A stretch of DNA of 64,000 nucleotides from Actinomycetota bacterium. GTDB taxonomy: Bacteria > Actinomycetota > CADDZG01 > WHSQ01. The position numbers were made by a program, and so were the translations under genes. Below, piece by piece: positions 30,983 through 43,044 of this stretch; position 1 is the first letter of the stretch, and each line of letters opens with the position of its first letter. The DNA lies in the NCBI GenBank assembly GCA_009379915.1, contig WHSV01000008.1, positions 1 through 64,000 on the forward strand. The letters run 5' to 3'. Below the pieces are notes generated by a model. It had not been told where the DNA came from. It ran no database searches and saw nothing but the letters and a program-made list of their open reading frames with translations.

Positions 30983-33187
30983 CTAGCCGACTCGCTCCGG
31001 TTCGAGTTCCGGTACGACGAGCTCCTCCGGTATCAGGTGCTTGCCCTCAACCGAGATGTTCGGCAGCCACTGGAGCCAGCGCGGGAGGTACCAGTTGCGA
31101 TCGCCGAGCAGCTTCATCGAAGCGGGCACCAGCACAGACCGAACCAACGTTGCGTCGATGAACACCGCGACCGCCAGCCCGAAGCCCATCTGCTGCATCA
31201 TCGCCAGCTCACCGGCCGCGAATCCGGCAAACACCGCCACCATGATGGCGGCTGCACCGGTGATCAGACCACCCGTGGTGCGCAGCCCGTAGGCCACAGA
31301 CTCGGTGTTATCGAGCGTCGCAACGAAGTGCTCTCGGATTCTCGACAGCAGGAACACGTGGTAGTCCATCGACAGCCCAAACAGGACCGAGAACAAGAAC
31401 AGCGGGAGCCATGCCTCGATCGCCTCGACCTGTTGGAAGCCGAACAGGTCGGCGCCGACGCCTTGTTGGAAGACCAGCACGATCAGTCCGTAGGCCGCCC
31501 CAACGGACAGCAGGTTCATGATGATGGCCTTGAGCGGCACCACGATCGAGCGGAAGACCACCATCAAGAGGAGAAACGAAAGTCCCAGCACGAAGGCGAA
31601 GACGATCGGAGTGTAGGTAGCGGTCAAATCGAAGAAGTCCTTGTTGAACGCGGTGTCTCCACCGACAAGTACTTCGGCATTGGTCCCATCGAACGCCTGG
31701 GGAACGTAGTCGTCTCGGATGCGGTCGATCGATGACGTGGCAACCTCACTCTGTGGGTCGGCATTCACCGGTGCGCTGATCAGAACGGTGTCACCACTCT
31801 CGTCGGGGCGCAGCTGGGAGGGTCCGAACAACTCGTCGCTTGCGAGCGAAGCCTGAATGTCTTCGATCCCTTGCTGCACCTCGGGAGAGTTCACGTCTCC
31901 GTCGACCACGATCTCGACCGGCGAGTTCAATCCGCCGGAGAACTCGGACGACAGGGTTTCGAACGCCCGGCGCGAGCCCGTGTCCTCGGGCAGCGTGCTT
32001 ACCCCGGCGAATCCGGTATCGATGTTGAAGAACGAAAGGCTCGCGGCCAGCAGGAGTCCGGCTCCGAGAACCAGCGAAATGACAGGTCTCGCCATCACGC
32101 GGCGCGTGATCGCGTTCCAGAAGCGGTGCGAGTTCTCCGATCCAAGATCGGCCTTGCGCCGCAGGATGCTGAGTGAGTTGATGCGGTCGCCGAGCAGACC
32201 CAGCAGCGCGGGCAGCAGGGTCAGTGATGCCAGCATCGCGACGACCACGACAAGGATCGCGCCCGCCCCCAAGCTCCGGAAGATCGTGGTCGGGAGAATC
32301 AGCATTCCGATGAGCGCGAGGACGACCGTTACGCCGCTGAAGAACACGGCACGACTTGCGGTTGATCCCGCAGCACCGATCGCGTCGATCTTAGCCCTTC
32401 CCTTGTGACGCTCTTCCCGGTAGCGACTGACGATGAAAAGTGAGTAGTCGATACCGACTGCCAGACCCATCATCGTGATCATGTTCGTGACGAAGAAGGA
32501 GAAGTCGACGGCCATACCGATTAGCGCCACCAACCCGATCGCGACCGCGATGGATGCGATGCCCATCACGATGGGTATCAAGCCCGCGATCAGAGCTCCG
32601 AACACCAGCACCAGCACCACGAGCGCGACCAATACACCGAAGGTCTCACCCTGTGCGAGGTCTTCTTCCGCGATCGTCGAGAAGTCCTTGTCGATGGTGA
32701 TCGGTCCGAAGGCCTGCGCGGTCAGCCCGCTTTCCTCGCTCGTCTCGATGAGACTTTCGACCGCGGGTTCATAGTCCGAGAGGTTCTGCCGGTCCTCGAA
32801 AGTCACCGGCATCAGGGTGGTTTGTCGATCGCCCGAGACCATCGAGGGGTCCTGGGTGTCGTAGAAGGTGACCGCCTCGGCTCCCGCTTCGGTCGCTTCG
32901 GCCTGCAGCGTGCGCACCGCCTGCTCGAAGGCCGGATCGTCGACCTCGGCTTCGGGGGAATCGAGGATGAAGACCTCGGTGATGCCCTCCTCGCCGAACC
33001 GCTCCTCGATCGACTCCTGAGCCTGCTTGGCCTCGGGGGCGTTCGTGAAATCTACGCTCGTGGTCAGGGCGTTCGCCAGGTACTGCGAGGACAGCCAGCC
33101 GGCGACGGCGAGCGCCACCGCCCAGAGCCCCAGTGTGACCCACGGCCGCCGGGCACTTGCCCGCGCGAGTCCTTCGGTTGTGAACAT
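30983..33187 (-). CDS. MMPL-family RND transporter
   Basis: 734 aa, ATG with GAGGAGGAACCC upstream. Two RND repeats: helix 1 (LGLWAVALAVAGWLSSQYLA), a periplasmic loop, then a bundle containing the proton-relay-type motif AVGIDYSLFIVSRYREERH. The second repeat has VVPLKAIIMNLLSVGAAYGL and LFGLSMDYHVFLLSRIREH. Typical MMPL length. It probably exports lipids, peptides or drugs using proton motive force. Divergent from a TetR gene with an operator-like dyad between, the usual regulator/exporter arrangement. Confidence 0.93.
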   Translation of the reverse strand: MFTTEGLARASARRPWVTLGLWAVALAVAGWLSSQYLANALTTSVDFTNAPEAKQAQESIEERFGEEGITEVFILDSPEAEVDDPAFEQAVRTLQAEATEAGAEAVTFYDTQDPSMVSGDRQTTLMPVTFEDRQNLSDYEPAVESLIETSEESGLTAQAFGPITIDKDFSTIAEEDLAQGETFGVLVALVVLVLVFGALIAGLIPIVMGIASIAVAIGLVALIGMAVDFSFFVTNMITMMGLAVGIDYSLFIVSRYREERHKGRAKIDAIGAAGSTASRAVFFSGVTVVLALIGMLILPTTIFRSLGAGAILVVVVAMLASLTLLPALLGLLGDRINSLSILRRKADLGSENSHRFWNAITRRVMARPVISLVLGAGLLLAASLSFFNIDTGFAGVSTLPEDTGSRRAFETLSSEFSGGLNSPVEIVVDGDVNSPEVQQGIEDIQASLASDELFGPSQLRPDESGDTVLISAPVNADPQSEVATSSIDRIRDDYVPQAFDGTNAEVLVGGDTAFNKDFFDLTATYTPIVFAFVLGLSFLLLMVVFRSIVVPLKAIIMNLLSVGAAYGLIVLVFQQGVGADLFGFQQVEAIEAWLPLFLFSVLFGLSMDYHVFLLSRIREHFVATLDNTESVAYGLRTTGGLITGAAAIMVAVFAGFAAGELAMMQQMGFGLAVAVFIDATLVRSVLVPASMKLLGDRNWYLPRWLQWLPNISVEGKHLIPEELVVPELEPERVG

Positions 33188-33218
33188 CTTGGGTTCCTCC
33201 TCCGATGCGTACCACGTA

Positions 33219-33248
33219 TATCTACGATGTATATGTACAGCGTAGATA
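33219..33248. promoter_or_regulatory. TetR-type operator candidate between MMPL and TetR genes
   Basis: TATCTACG (33219-33226) and CGTAGATA (33241-33248) form a perfect 8+8 bp inverted repeat with a 14-bp AT-rich spacer (ATGTATATGTACAG) that itself contains TGTAC-like dyads. TGTAC elements recur at 33254 and 33262. It lies between the divergent starts (33187 and 33315), where the TetR protein would control both promoters. Confidence 0.65.
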
Positions 33249-33314
33249 CTCTGATGTACGGTGTACGCTTGTCAACGGCGAGACGAAGAAAAAGCAAAGA
33301 AAGTTGGGGTCAGG

Positions 33315-33998
33315 ATGAACGAAGCGGAAGTATCGGACACTCGGAGAAGCTCGCTCTCGCGGGACCGCATCGTCGAGAGCGCCGTCACCATCGCCGACGC
33401 CGAGGGGCTCGAGGCGGTATCGATGCGTCGGATCGCAAGCGATCTCGGCGCGACCCCCATGGCCCTCTACAACCACGTCGCCAACAAGGACGAGCTGATG
33501 AACGGCATCGCCGGCCAGCTGCTGAAGGAGATCGATCTCTCGGCGCTGGATATGAGCGACTGGGCCAAGGCGATCAAGACCGGCTATACCCAGTTCCGCA
33601 GCGTTCTGCTGCGACACCCCAACCTGCTTCCGGTGCTCCAGCGCAAGACCGAGATGTCGGCCGACGCGCTCCGCCCCATCGAGCTTGCGATATCCATACT
33701 GCAGGGCGCGGGCTTCAGTCCCGATGAGGCGCTCAAGGCCCACTGGACGCTGTCGGGTTTCGTCATGGGCCACGTGCTGTGGCAGATGACCAACCCGTTC
33801 CTGGAGGACCAGGAACAGGTGACCGCCCCCCAGATCATGGCCATGAACCACCGACGCATGATCACCTCGGACGAATTCCCCTGCCTGTGCGCGACGCTGC
33901 CGGCGATGGAGTCCTGCGACATGGACGAGGCGTGGGAGTTCGGCATCGATGCGATCATTCACGGACTGAAGGTCAAACTCGCGGCCGCCAAGGTCTAG
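33315..33998 (+). CDS. TetR-family regulator
   Basis: 227 aa from ATG 33315 (GGGGTCAGG upstream). HTH: RDRIVESAVTIADAEGLEAV, SMRRIASDLGATPMALYNHV, ANKDELMNGIAGQLL. The C-terminal domain (RSVLLRHPNLLPVLQRKTEM, AISILQGAGFSPDEALKAHW, TLSGFVMGHVLWQ) resembles TetR_C ligand domains. It probably represses the divergent exporter until its ligand binds. Confidence 0.93.
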   Translation: MNEAEVSDTRRSSLSRDRIVESAVTIADAEGLEAVSMRRIASDLGATPMALYNHVANKDELMNGIAGQLLKEIDLSALDMSDWAKAIKTGYTQFRSVLLRHPNLLPVLQRKTEMSADALRPIELAISILQGAGFSPDEALKAHWTLSGFVMGHVLWQMTNPFLEDQEQVTAPQIMAMNHRRMITSDEFPCLCATLPAMESCDMDEAWEFGIDAIIHGLKVKLAAAKV

Positions 33999-34025
33999 CC
34001 TCCCCGTGTCCAACATCCGAGCCCG

Positions 34026-35159
34026 GTGAGCGAGCCCAGACTCTCGTGGCGTCATGTGATGGCCTGGCGCGCGCGACGGCATCATCTCGACGAGCGAGTC
34101 TCGAAGCGGAAGGCAATGGATGTGGTCGGCGAAGTCGACGGCCTGCACGCACAACTAAGGTCGTCGGCCGAGCTGTCGCTGTGGGCGCGCGTCGACAAAC
34201 TCAAGCGCAACGACGTCGAGAAGTGGCTGTGGACGGACCGCCGGCTCGTCAAGACCTGGGCCATGCGGGGAACGCTGCACCTTCTGAGGAGCGACGAGTA
34301 CCCGCTCTGGCAAGCGGGACTGGGCACTTACGAGCACTACCTCAAGCCGGCGTGGTTCAGAGGCTTCGGGGTGACGCGCGCCGAGCTCGACAGGCTAATC
34401 GCCTCGATCTCCAGGGCCCTGGACGGCCGAACTCTCACGCGCGACGAGCTCGCCGCACGCGTCGCCAAGATCACGAAGTCCGATGCTCTCGCCGAGAGGT
34501 TGCGCGGGAGCTGGGGGGCAATGCTCAAGCCCGCTTCGTTTCAGGGCCATCTTTGCTTTGGACCGAACAAGGGACGCAACGTGACCTTTGCGAGACCGGA
34601 TCAGTGGCTCGGACTCAGTGAGTCAGATGCCATCGATCCGACCCGAGCGCTCGAGGAGATCACTCGTCGTTTCTTGTCGGCTTACGGCCCGGCAACGAGG
34701 GAGGATTTCGCGCGCTGGTGGTCGGTCAGCCCGGCCACCGGAGGCCGGCTCATCTCGGGACTGGGAGGTGAGGTCGCACCCGCCGGACTCGATGGGGGCA
34801 AGTATTGGGCGCTCACGGAGTCACTCGACGAGATACGAGCGGCGTCGCCGACGCGCTCCGTGCGCCTTCTCCCCGGGTTCGACCCTTACGTCATCGGGTC
34901 CACCATTCACGCGGCCAAGCTGATGACCGGAGACTTCAAGGCGCGCGTGCACCGTCCTCAGGGGTGGGTGTCTCCCGTTCTCCTGGTGGACGGACGCATC
35001 GACGGAGTGTGGCGTCACGACAGGAAAGGCAAGCGGCTCGTGGTCGACATCGAACCGTTCGCGAGGGTTCCGAAGTGGGTGGTGCGAGGGGCCGAGCTGG
35101 AGGCGGAGAGCCTTGCCTCGTTCATGAACGCTCCTCTGGAGCTGAAGTGGCTCGGGTGA
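34026..35159 (+). CDS. AlkZ-like winged-helix DNA-binding protein (HTH_42)
   Basis: 377 aa, GTG start. Family signatures: LSWRHVMAWRARRHHLDERV, GEVDGLHAQLRSSAELSLWA (the Q-x-Q/D-type catalytic loop region, here H-A-Q), RRLVKTWAMRGTLHLLRSDE, SWGAMLKPASFQGHLCFGPN, and VRLLPGFDPYVIGS near the C-terminus. AlkZ/YcaQ proteins unhook interstrand crosslinks as DNA glycosylases; many actinobacterial paralogues guard against their own antibiotics. Activity of this one is inferred. The GTG lies 28 nt after the TetR gene on the same strand, so co-transcription is possible. Confidence 0.87.
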   Translation: MSEPRLSWRHVMAWRARRHHLDERVSKRKAMDVVGEVDGLHAQLRSSAELSLWARVDKLKRNDVEKWLWTDRRLVKTWAMRGTLHLLRSDEYPLWQAGLGTYEHYLKPAWFRGFGVTRAELDRLIASISRALDGRTLTRDELAARVAKITKSDALAERLRGSWGAMLKPASFQGHLCFGPNKGRNVTFARPDQWLGLSESDAIDPTRALEEITRRFLSAYGPATREDFARWWSVSPATGGRLISGLGGEVAPAGLDGGKYWALTESLDEIRAASPTRSVRLLPGFDPYVIGSTIHAAKLMTGDFKARVHRPQGWVSPVLLVDGRIDGVWRHDRKGKRLVVDIEPFARVPKWVVRGAELEAESLASFMNAPLELKWLG

Positions 35160-35333
35160 TCTTTCGCACTAATGACTGCTAACGAGACGTGTTGATGTGG
35201 GACGAGTCGCGGAGCCCGCAGGGCCTGAACAGGTCGAGGACGTAAGCGGAGCAGACCGGGCCAGAGCGGACGCGGAGTGGGGTCGACGCCAGCGGCGCAA
35301 GACAGCTCCGCTGCGACGTGGCACGATCGCCAG

Positions 35334-35779
<446 letters not shown>

Positions 35780-35783
<4 letters not shown>

Positions 35784-36199
35784 CCGCTATGGACATCACC
35801 ATTCACACGAGCGTCCTCCCGCACGACGACCCGGACGCCTCCCTGGCCTTCTATCGCGACACCCTCGGCTTCGAGGTCCGCAACGACGTCGGAAACGGCA
35901 AGATGCGCTGGATCACGGTCGGCCCCGCCGACCAGCCCGGCACGTCCATCCTCCTAGCGCCGCCGGCCGCCGACCCTGGGGTCACCGACGACGAGCGCCG
36001 CACCATCGTCGAGATGATGGCCAAGGGCACCTACGGCTGGATCCTGCTGGCCACCGCCGACCTCGACGGTACCTTCGAGAAGCTGCAGGCCAGCGGCGCC
36101 GAGGTCGTCCAGGAGCCGACCGAGCAGCCGTACGGCGTTCGCGACTGCGCCTTCCGCGATCCCGCGGGCAACCTGATCCGCATCCAGGAGCTTCGCTGA
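35780..36199 (+). CDS. VOC-family (glyoxalase/bleomycin-resistance fold) protein
   Basis: 139 aa. LPHDDPDASLAFYRDTLGFE, MRWITVGPADQPGTSILLAP, GTYGWILLATADLDGTFEKL, VVQEPTEQPYGVRDCAFRDP and GNLIRIQEL are the paired beta-alpha-beta units of the VOC fold, with His/Glu metal-ligand positions. Such proteins open rings, isomerise, or sequester drugs. Coupled to the AraC gene and followed by a UvrA2-type ATPase, a combination suggestive of resistance to a DNA-damaging compound. Confidence 0.92.
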
Positions 36200-36362
36200 G
36201 CCGTCCGGCAATCGCAGCCATGACCTGCACAGCCGGCACCGTGAAGGAGCCCGCGCACGACGCCGAAGGAGAACCAGACGTACTGCTCGAAGCTGGTCAG
36301 ATCGAGCCAAGCGACGCCGACGGAGTCCGCGCAGGCGGGCCCGCTTAAGAGATGGAGACACG

Positions 36363-38756
<2,394 letters not shown>

Positions 38757-38902
38757 CCCGGACACCGTGAGACGAGTTCTCTCATCTGTTTCGACTCGTC
38801 CCCCCGGTCAGCCATCAAGCACGGCTTCCGAATCATTCGATGGCATCCCCTGAACCGCGAGGCCGCCGCACTCACGTGGGTCGCCGAACAAGGAGACACG
38901 TC

Positions 38903-39058
38903 CTAGCCGGCGGCCGTTGCCCCCACCCATTCGGAGGGACCTCGCTCTCCCTGATGGTCGCGCGTGTGGTCGCTCATCTCCTGGCCGCAGAACCAGCAGA
39001 CGATGCCCGCCTTCTCGACGTCCTGGGCGGATTCACATTGGGTGCAGATGGCAAGCAT
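38903..39058 (-). CDS. 51-aa zinc-ribbon protein
   Basis: Starts at ATG 39056-39058 with GGAGAG 6 nt upstream and ends at TAG 38903. MLAICTQCESAQDVEKAGIV is followed by CWFCGQEMSDHTRDHQGERG. Cys5/Cys8 and Cys21/Cys24 form two CxxC knuckles of a zinc ribbon. Cytoplasmic, function unknown. It lies in the otherwise empty gap between the UvrA2 gene and the DinB gene, on the DinB strand. Confidence 0.7.
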   Translation of the reverse strand: MLAICTQCESAQDVEKAGIVCWFCGQEMSDHTRDHQGERGPSEWVGATAAG

Positions 39059-39204
39059 GAGATGCTCTCCTGAGTCGCCAGGGTCGCGAAAACCGGGCCC
39101 GTCCTACTAATCATCGAGCAGAGCGAGCCTGCACCTGAGGAGATTTCACCGCTTTTTACGGCAGCGACTGCCGCTGCAGCCCTCGATCCGCCCGCGCTCT
39201 GGGT

Positions 39205-39708
39205 TCAGTAACCGGTGCCGGTGGAGCCGTCGAGTTGTTCCCTGATGATGTCGGCGTGCCCCGCGTGACGCGCCGTCTCCTCGATCATGTGGACGATCAC
39301 CCAGCGGACGTTGTAGTCGGCCGAACGCTCCTCGCCCTTCACCAAGTCGTCGAGTGAGACGGTCTCGATGATCCGTCTCGAGCGAGAGCATTCCGACCTG
39401 TAGAGGTCGAGGATCTCCTCGGTGCTGTCATGCCGCTCGATGCGCAGATCCGCGTCGGGGTCATCGGCATCAAAGGGATACTCGACTTGATCACCGGCAA
39501 TGGTCTCCTGGAACCAGCCTCGTTCGACGTAGGCGAGGTGCTTGATCATGCCGAGGAGTGTGGTCCCCGAGGGGACCATCGGGCGCCTCAGATCCTCGTC
39601 GGAGAGGCCCTCGCAAATGGCGAGGATCGTCGCCCGGTAATGATCGAGAAAGCCGGTGAGAACCTCCTTCTCCGTCCCGGCAACGGGCGTCCCGTATCGT
39701 TTTCTCAT
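39205..39708 (-). CDS. DinB/DUF664-family protein
   Basis: 167 aa. LTGFLDHYRATILAICEGLS, LLGMIKHLAYVERGWFQETI, NVRWVIVHMIEETARHAGHA and DIIREQLDGSTGTGY. The three conserved histidines of the DinB four-helix metal site are present (KHLAYVE, VHMIEE, RHAGH). In actinobacteria such proteins are often mycothiol- or bacillithiol-dependent transferases; the substrate is unknown. ATG start. Confidence 0.92.
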   Translation of the reverse strand: MRKRYGTPVAGTEKEVLTGFLDHYRATILAICEGLSDEDLRRPMVPSGTTLLGMIKHLAYVERGWFQETIAGDQVEYPFDADDPDADLRIERHDSTEEILDLYRSECSRSRRIIETVSLDDLVKGEERSADYNVRWVIVHMIEETARHAGHADIIREQLDGSTGTGY

Positions 39709-39952
39709 TTCGAGAAACTACCTCTCACGGAGTTCCATTTCTCGGGCCAGCTCTCCGTGGTCTCCCCGGGGAAAACCGGCATCGATGGGGGACTCCGTGC
39801 ACGTTCTTGGGCTGGCAACCGCCTGGCGGTACTGAGACCCAAAACGTGTCCGCGTGAAAGGCGATCCTCGGGCGAGTGTGTTGCGCCACAACCGCCCGGC
39901 GGCACCGAATCCACATACCTGGCCTCAAGCCAGTCCCGGGGTCGAGGAGCGA

Positions 39953-41362
39953 TCAGCCCTCGAGTGGGTGGGTCATCTCCTCGGGCACGACCCACTTGTC
40001 GAAGTCCTCTGCGGACACGTAGCCGAGCTCGACCGCCGTCTCTTTTAGGCTCTTGTCCTCCCTGTAAGCCTTCAGCGCGATCTCGGCGGCCTTCTCGTAG
40101 CCGATCTGGAGATTGAGGGCGGTGACAAGCATGAGAGAGCCGGACAGGTGCTCATCGATCATCTTGGCGTTCGGCTCGATTCCAACCGCGCAATGGTCGT
40201 TGAACGAATGACACGCGTCCGCGAGCAGCGAGGCGGACTCGAGGACGTTGTGAAGCATCACCGGTTTGTAGACGTTCAGTTGGAAATGGCCCTGCGAGCC
40301 TGAAAAAGCAACGGTGGCGTCGTTGCCGATGACCTGAGCGCAGACCATGGTCATGGCCTCGGATTGCGTCGGGTTGATCTTGCCCGGCATTATCGAGCTC
40401 CCCGGCTCGTTCTCGGGAATCTTGAGCTCGGCGATACCCGCACGAGGACCCATTGCGTAGAGTCGAACGTCGTTCGCGATCTTGTAGAGCGCGATGGCCA
40501 GCGTTCTGATCGACGCGCTCAAGTCGACCATCGCGTCGTGCGAAGACAGAGCGGCGAACTTGTTGGCCGCCGACTTGAACCGTTTGCCGGTTTCCTCCGT
40601 CAGCTTGGCCGCCACGGTGTCGCCGAAGCGTGGGTGTGCGTTGAGGCCCGTACCCACAGCGGTTCCGCCGATTGCGAGTTCGCTCACGCCGGGAAGAGCC
40701 CGCTTGATGCCTTCGCATGCCTGGTCGAGCTGTGTGACCCAACCGGAGATCACTTGTCCCATTTTCACCGGAGTCGCATCCTGCAGATGGGTGCGACCGA
40801 CCATGACGACGTCCGCGTACTCGTCGCCTTTCTTGGCCAGTGTGTTTCTCAGGACCTCCACTGCGGGAAGGAGAATGTCGCTGGACTCCTCGACGGAGGC
40901 GATGTGCATTGCGGTGGGGAAGGTGTCGTTGGAGGATTGGCCCTTGTTGACGTCGTCGTTGGGGTGCACGGGACTCTTCGAGCCGACCTCACCGCCGGCC
41001 AATTGGATGGCGCGGTTCGCTATTACCTCGTTGGCATTCATGTTCGACTGCGTGCCGGAGCCGGTTTGCCACACGACGAGCGGGAAGTGCTCGTCGAGCT
41101 GGCCCACGATGACTTCGTCGGCGGCACGCGCAATGAGCTCGGCCTTGTCCGGCGGGAGCTGGCCCAGTTCGGCGTTGGCCAGCGCGGCAGCCTTCTTCAT
41201 CAACCCGAGAGCGCGGATGACCCGGCGCCCCCACACGAACCGATCGCGCCCGATGGGGAAGTTCTCGATCGAGCGCTGGGTCTGCGCACCCCAGAGAACG
41301 TCGGCCGGGACGCGCACCTCGCCCAGCGAGTCCTTGTCGATGCGGTAGTCGTCGGGTGTCAT
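39953..41362 (-). CDS. fumC: Class II fumarate hydratase
   Basis: 469 aa from ATG 41360-41362; the longer frame reaches into an upstream terminator region and is rejected. Converts fumarate to malate in the TCA cycle. Conserved regions: [93 protein letters not shown] and the fumarase/aspartase signature [13 protein letters not shown]. Full length, all catalytic regions present. Confidence 0.97.
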   Translation of the reverse strand: MTPDDYRIDKDSLGEVRVPADVLWGAQTQRSIENFPIGRDRFVWGRRVIRALGLMKKAAALANAELGQLPPDKAELIARAADEVIVGQLDEHFPLVVWQTGSGTQSNMNANEVIANRAIQLAGGEVGSKSPVHPNDDVNKGQSSNDTFPTAMHIASVEESSDILLPAVEVLRNTLAKKGDEYADVVMVGRTHLQDATPVKMGQVISGWVTQLDQACEGIKRALPGVSELAIGGTAVGTGLNAHPRFGDTVAAKLTEETGKRFKSAANKFAALSSHDAMVDLSASIRTLAIALYKIANDVRLYAMGPRAGIAELKIPENEPGSSIMPGKINPTQSEAMTMVCAQVIGNDATVAFSGSQGHFQLNVYKPVMLHNVLESASLLADACHSFNDHCAVGIEPNAKMIDEHLSGSLMLVTALNLQIGYEKAAEIALKAYREDKSLKETAVELGYVSAEDFDKWVVPEEMTHPLEG

Positions 41363-41387
41363 GCGGCTAATTCTCTCCGAACGCAAA

Positions 41388-41411
41388 CAACCCCCGGTTC
41401 ACCGGGGGTTG
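41388..41411 (-). terminator. Hairpin between the anti-sigma gene and fumC
   Basis: CAACCCCCGGT-TC-ACCGGGGGTTG, an 11-bp inverted repeat (effective loop TTCA) starting 24 bp beyond the anti-sigma stop. It ends the sigma/anti-sigma transcript before fumC. Confidence 0.82.
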
Positions 41412-41434
41412 CTCGAGCCGGGTCGGGCCCGCAG

Positions 41435-42394
41435 CTAAGGCCGGCCACCAGGAACGGAGCTGGGTTTGTCGGCACCGTCCGTGTTGCCGTTGCTGCTACT
41501 TGAACCGCTCGACGCACCTCCGCGGTCCTCGTCGCCGGATCCGGTGCCGCCGGCTCCACCGTCTGCTTCCGGGTTGCCCCCTCCTGGAGTCCCCTCCGGT
41601 TTTACGGCCCCCTCCGGCTTGGAGCTTGGGGTTCCCTCGGGCTTGCCCTGACCCTCGCCCGCGCCGGCCGGCTTGCTCGTGGGGGTCCCCTCCGGCTTGC
41701 CCGCCCCCTCGGGACGGCCCTTGCCCGCGCTCTCGGGCCGCCCCTCGCCCTCGTCGTTGCCCCCTTGTTCGTCCTGGCATGGACCCGGGGATCCGCCTGC
41801 GGCGGTTGCGACCGCGTGACCAAACTCGCAACCCTTGTCGTCGGCCCAGCTACGGATGACGTCGAGCACCGATGGAGCCGATGAACCCTCGGTGGACTCC
41901 GGAAGCCCCTCGGGAACTCCGGCCTCTCCCTCTTCGGCGTCACCGGCCGCGGGGAGTTCGAACCCCACCTTCTCGGCGGCCCTGGCCAGAGCTTCCTGTG
42001 CCGGCTCCGGGAGAGAACCGGCGGCTGCGAGCCCCCCCGTCGTTGCCGCCAGAGCCAAGCCCACGAGAGCGACCTTTGCGATCAGCGATGCGAACAGCGA
42101 AGTGAGCACGAGCTTCACCCTCCTGATTGGTCTGGACGCGGCCGGCTTGGATGCGTGCGCCGGCGCTACGTCGAGGTCGGCGGCGGCCTCCGCCATGGCG
42201 TTCACGTGTGCCGCACGGGTCGCGTCTTCGGGAGCGGCTGCAAAGGTGGTCTTCGCGGCCAGGGAGAAGGCGGCGAGGTCGGCGAGGGAGGCGTCGCCAC
42301 CCGCGTAGTCGCCCGCGAGAGCCTGCTCGATCTCCTCGTCACTGAGCTTCGATAGCCAACCCATGTCGCTCTCGTAAGCGTTCATATCGCTCAT
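41435..42394 (-). CDS. Putative membrane anti-sigma factor with a Pro/Glu/Gly-rich tail
   Basis: 319 aa, overlapping the sigma gene by 4 nt (ATGA). The cytosolic head (LSKLSDEEIEQALAGDYAGG, DASLADLAAFSLAAKTTFAA) is acidic and helical. One membrane helix lies at about 95-120 (LVLTSLFASLIAKVALVGLA). The external part is low-complexity, with repeated 'KPEGTP' and 'GKPEG' units around 225-275 and a Gly/Ser tail. Two cysteines (GCEFGHAV..GPCQDE) precede the repeats. Gene order after an ECF sigma and topology support an anti-sigma role; no zinc anti-sigma motif is visible. Confidence 0.75.
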   Translation of the reverse strand: MSDMNAYESDMGWLSKLSDEEIEQALAGDYAGGDASLADLAAFSLAAKTTFAAAPEDATRAAHVNAMAEAAADLDVAPAHASKPAASRPIRRVKLVLTSLFASLIAKVALVGLALAATTGGLAAAGSLPEPAQEALARAAEKVGFELPAAGDAEEGEAGVPEGLPESTEGSSAPSVLDVIRSWADDKGCEFGHAVATAAGGSPGPCQDEQGGNDEGEGRPESAGKGRPEGAGKPEGTPTSKPAGAGEGQGKPEGTPSSKPEGAVKPEGTPGGGNPEADGGAGGTGSGDEDRGGASSGSSSSNGNTDGADKPSSVPGGRP

Positions 42395-42948
42395 AGGGGT
42401 ACGCCCTCGCGGGAGATCCTCTTCCTAAGATTTGCCAGGCCGCGGCGCTGAAGCGCCTTGACCGCCCCAACCCTCTTCTCCAGGATGCTCGCGATTTCCT
42501 CGATCGTGAGCCCGGCGATCATGCGAAGAAGGAGCACGTCTCGTTGGTCGGACGAGAGAGTCTGGATGATTCGCATCACCTGTCCGGACCCCATCGCGCT
42601 CAGCGCTTCCGTTTCGACATTGCCGCCCTGCGCGGTGTGCTGCGCGATCTCATCGCCGGCCGGCTCGGCGGGCCGACGTTTGCGATAGCGAACGTCGTCG
42701 AGCAGCCTGTGATGGGCGATGGACAGCGTCCAGGCTCTGAAATCGCGCTCGTTACCCTCGAACGAACCCACGTCGCGCACCATGTGAAGGAAGACCTCAC
42801 CGGTCAGATCTTCCGGCTCGGCCGCTCCTCTGCCGCGGAGATATCCGAGGACGAGCGGGGCGAGGTCGTCGTACAGCTCGGCCCAGGCCCACTCGGCTCC
42901 CGCGCGCGCCGCATTGATAACGGAATCAAAGGCTTGCCCTAGGGTCAT
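42391..42948 (-). CDS. ECF-family RNA polymerase sigma factor
   Basis: 185 aa, ATG. Region 2: EWAWAELYDDLAPLVLGYLR, EPEDLTGEVFLHMVRDVGSF and FRAWTLSIAHHRLLDDVRYR. Region 4: LSSDQRDVLLLRMIAGLTIE, EIASILEKRVGAVKALQRRG. First gene of a two-gene operon with its presumed anti-sigma, divergent from the CoA-disulfide reductase-like operon 96 bp away, which could be a target. Confidence 0.94.
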   Translation of the reverse strand: MTLGQAFDSVINAARAGAEWAWAELYDDLAPLVLGYLRGRGAAEPEDLTGEVFLHMVRDVGSFEGNERDFRAWTLSIAHHRLLDDVRYRKRRPAEPAGDEIAQHTAQGGNVETEALSAMGSGQVMRIIQTLSSDQRDVLLLRMIAGLTIEEIASILEKRVGAVKALQRRGLANLRKRISREGVPL

Positions 42949-43044
42949 AACGCGGCATCAGGTTCGCAAAAGCGGAACCCGGAGGCAAAGCGTTCAAGTC
43001 GGACCAGGAACATGGACATCCCGAGAAAGGGTAAAGCAAGAAAG

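Noticed and set aside
36200-36362. Minus-strand protein-like segment (SFEQYVWFSFGVVRGLLHG)
   Set aside because: Open only over about 50 codons with no start or partner domain; may be an eroded remnant but cannot be assigned.
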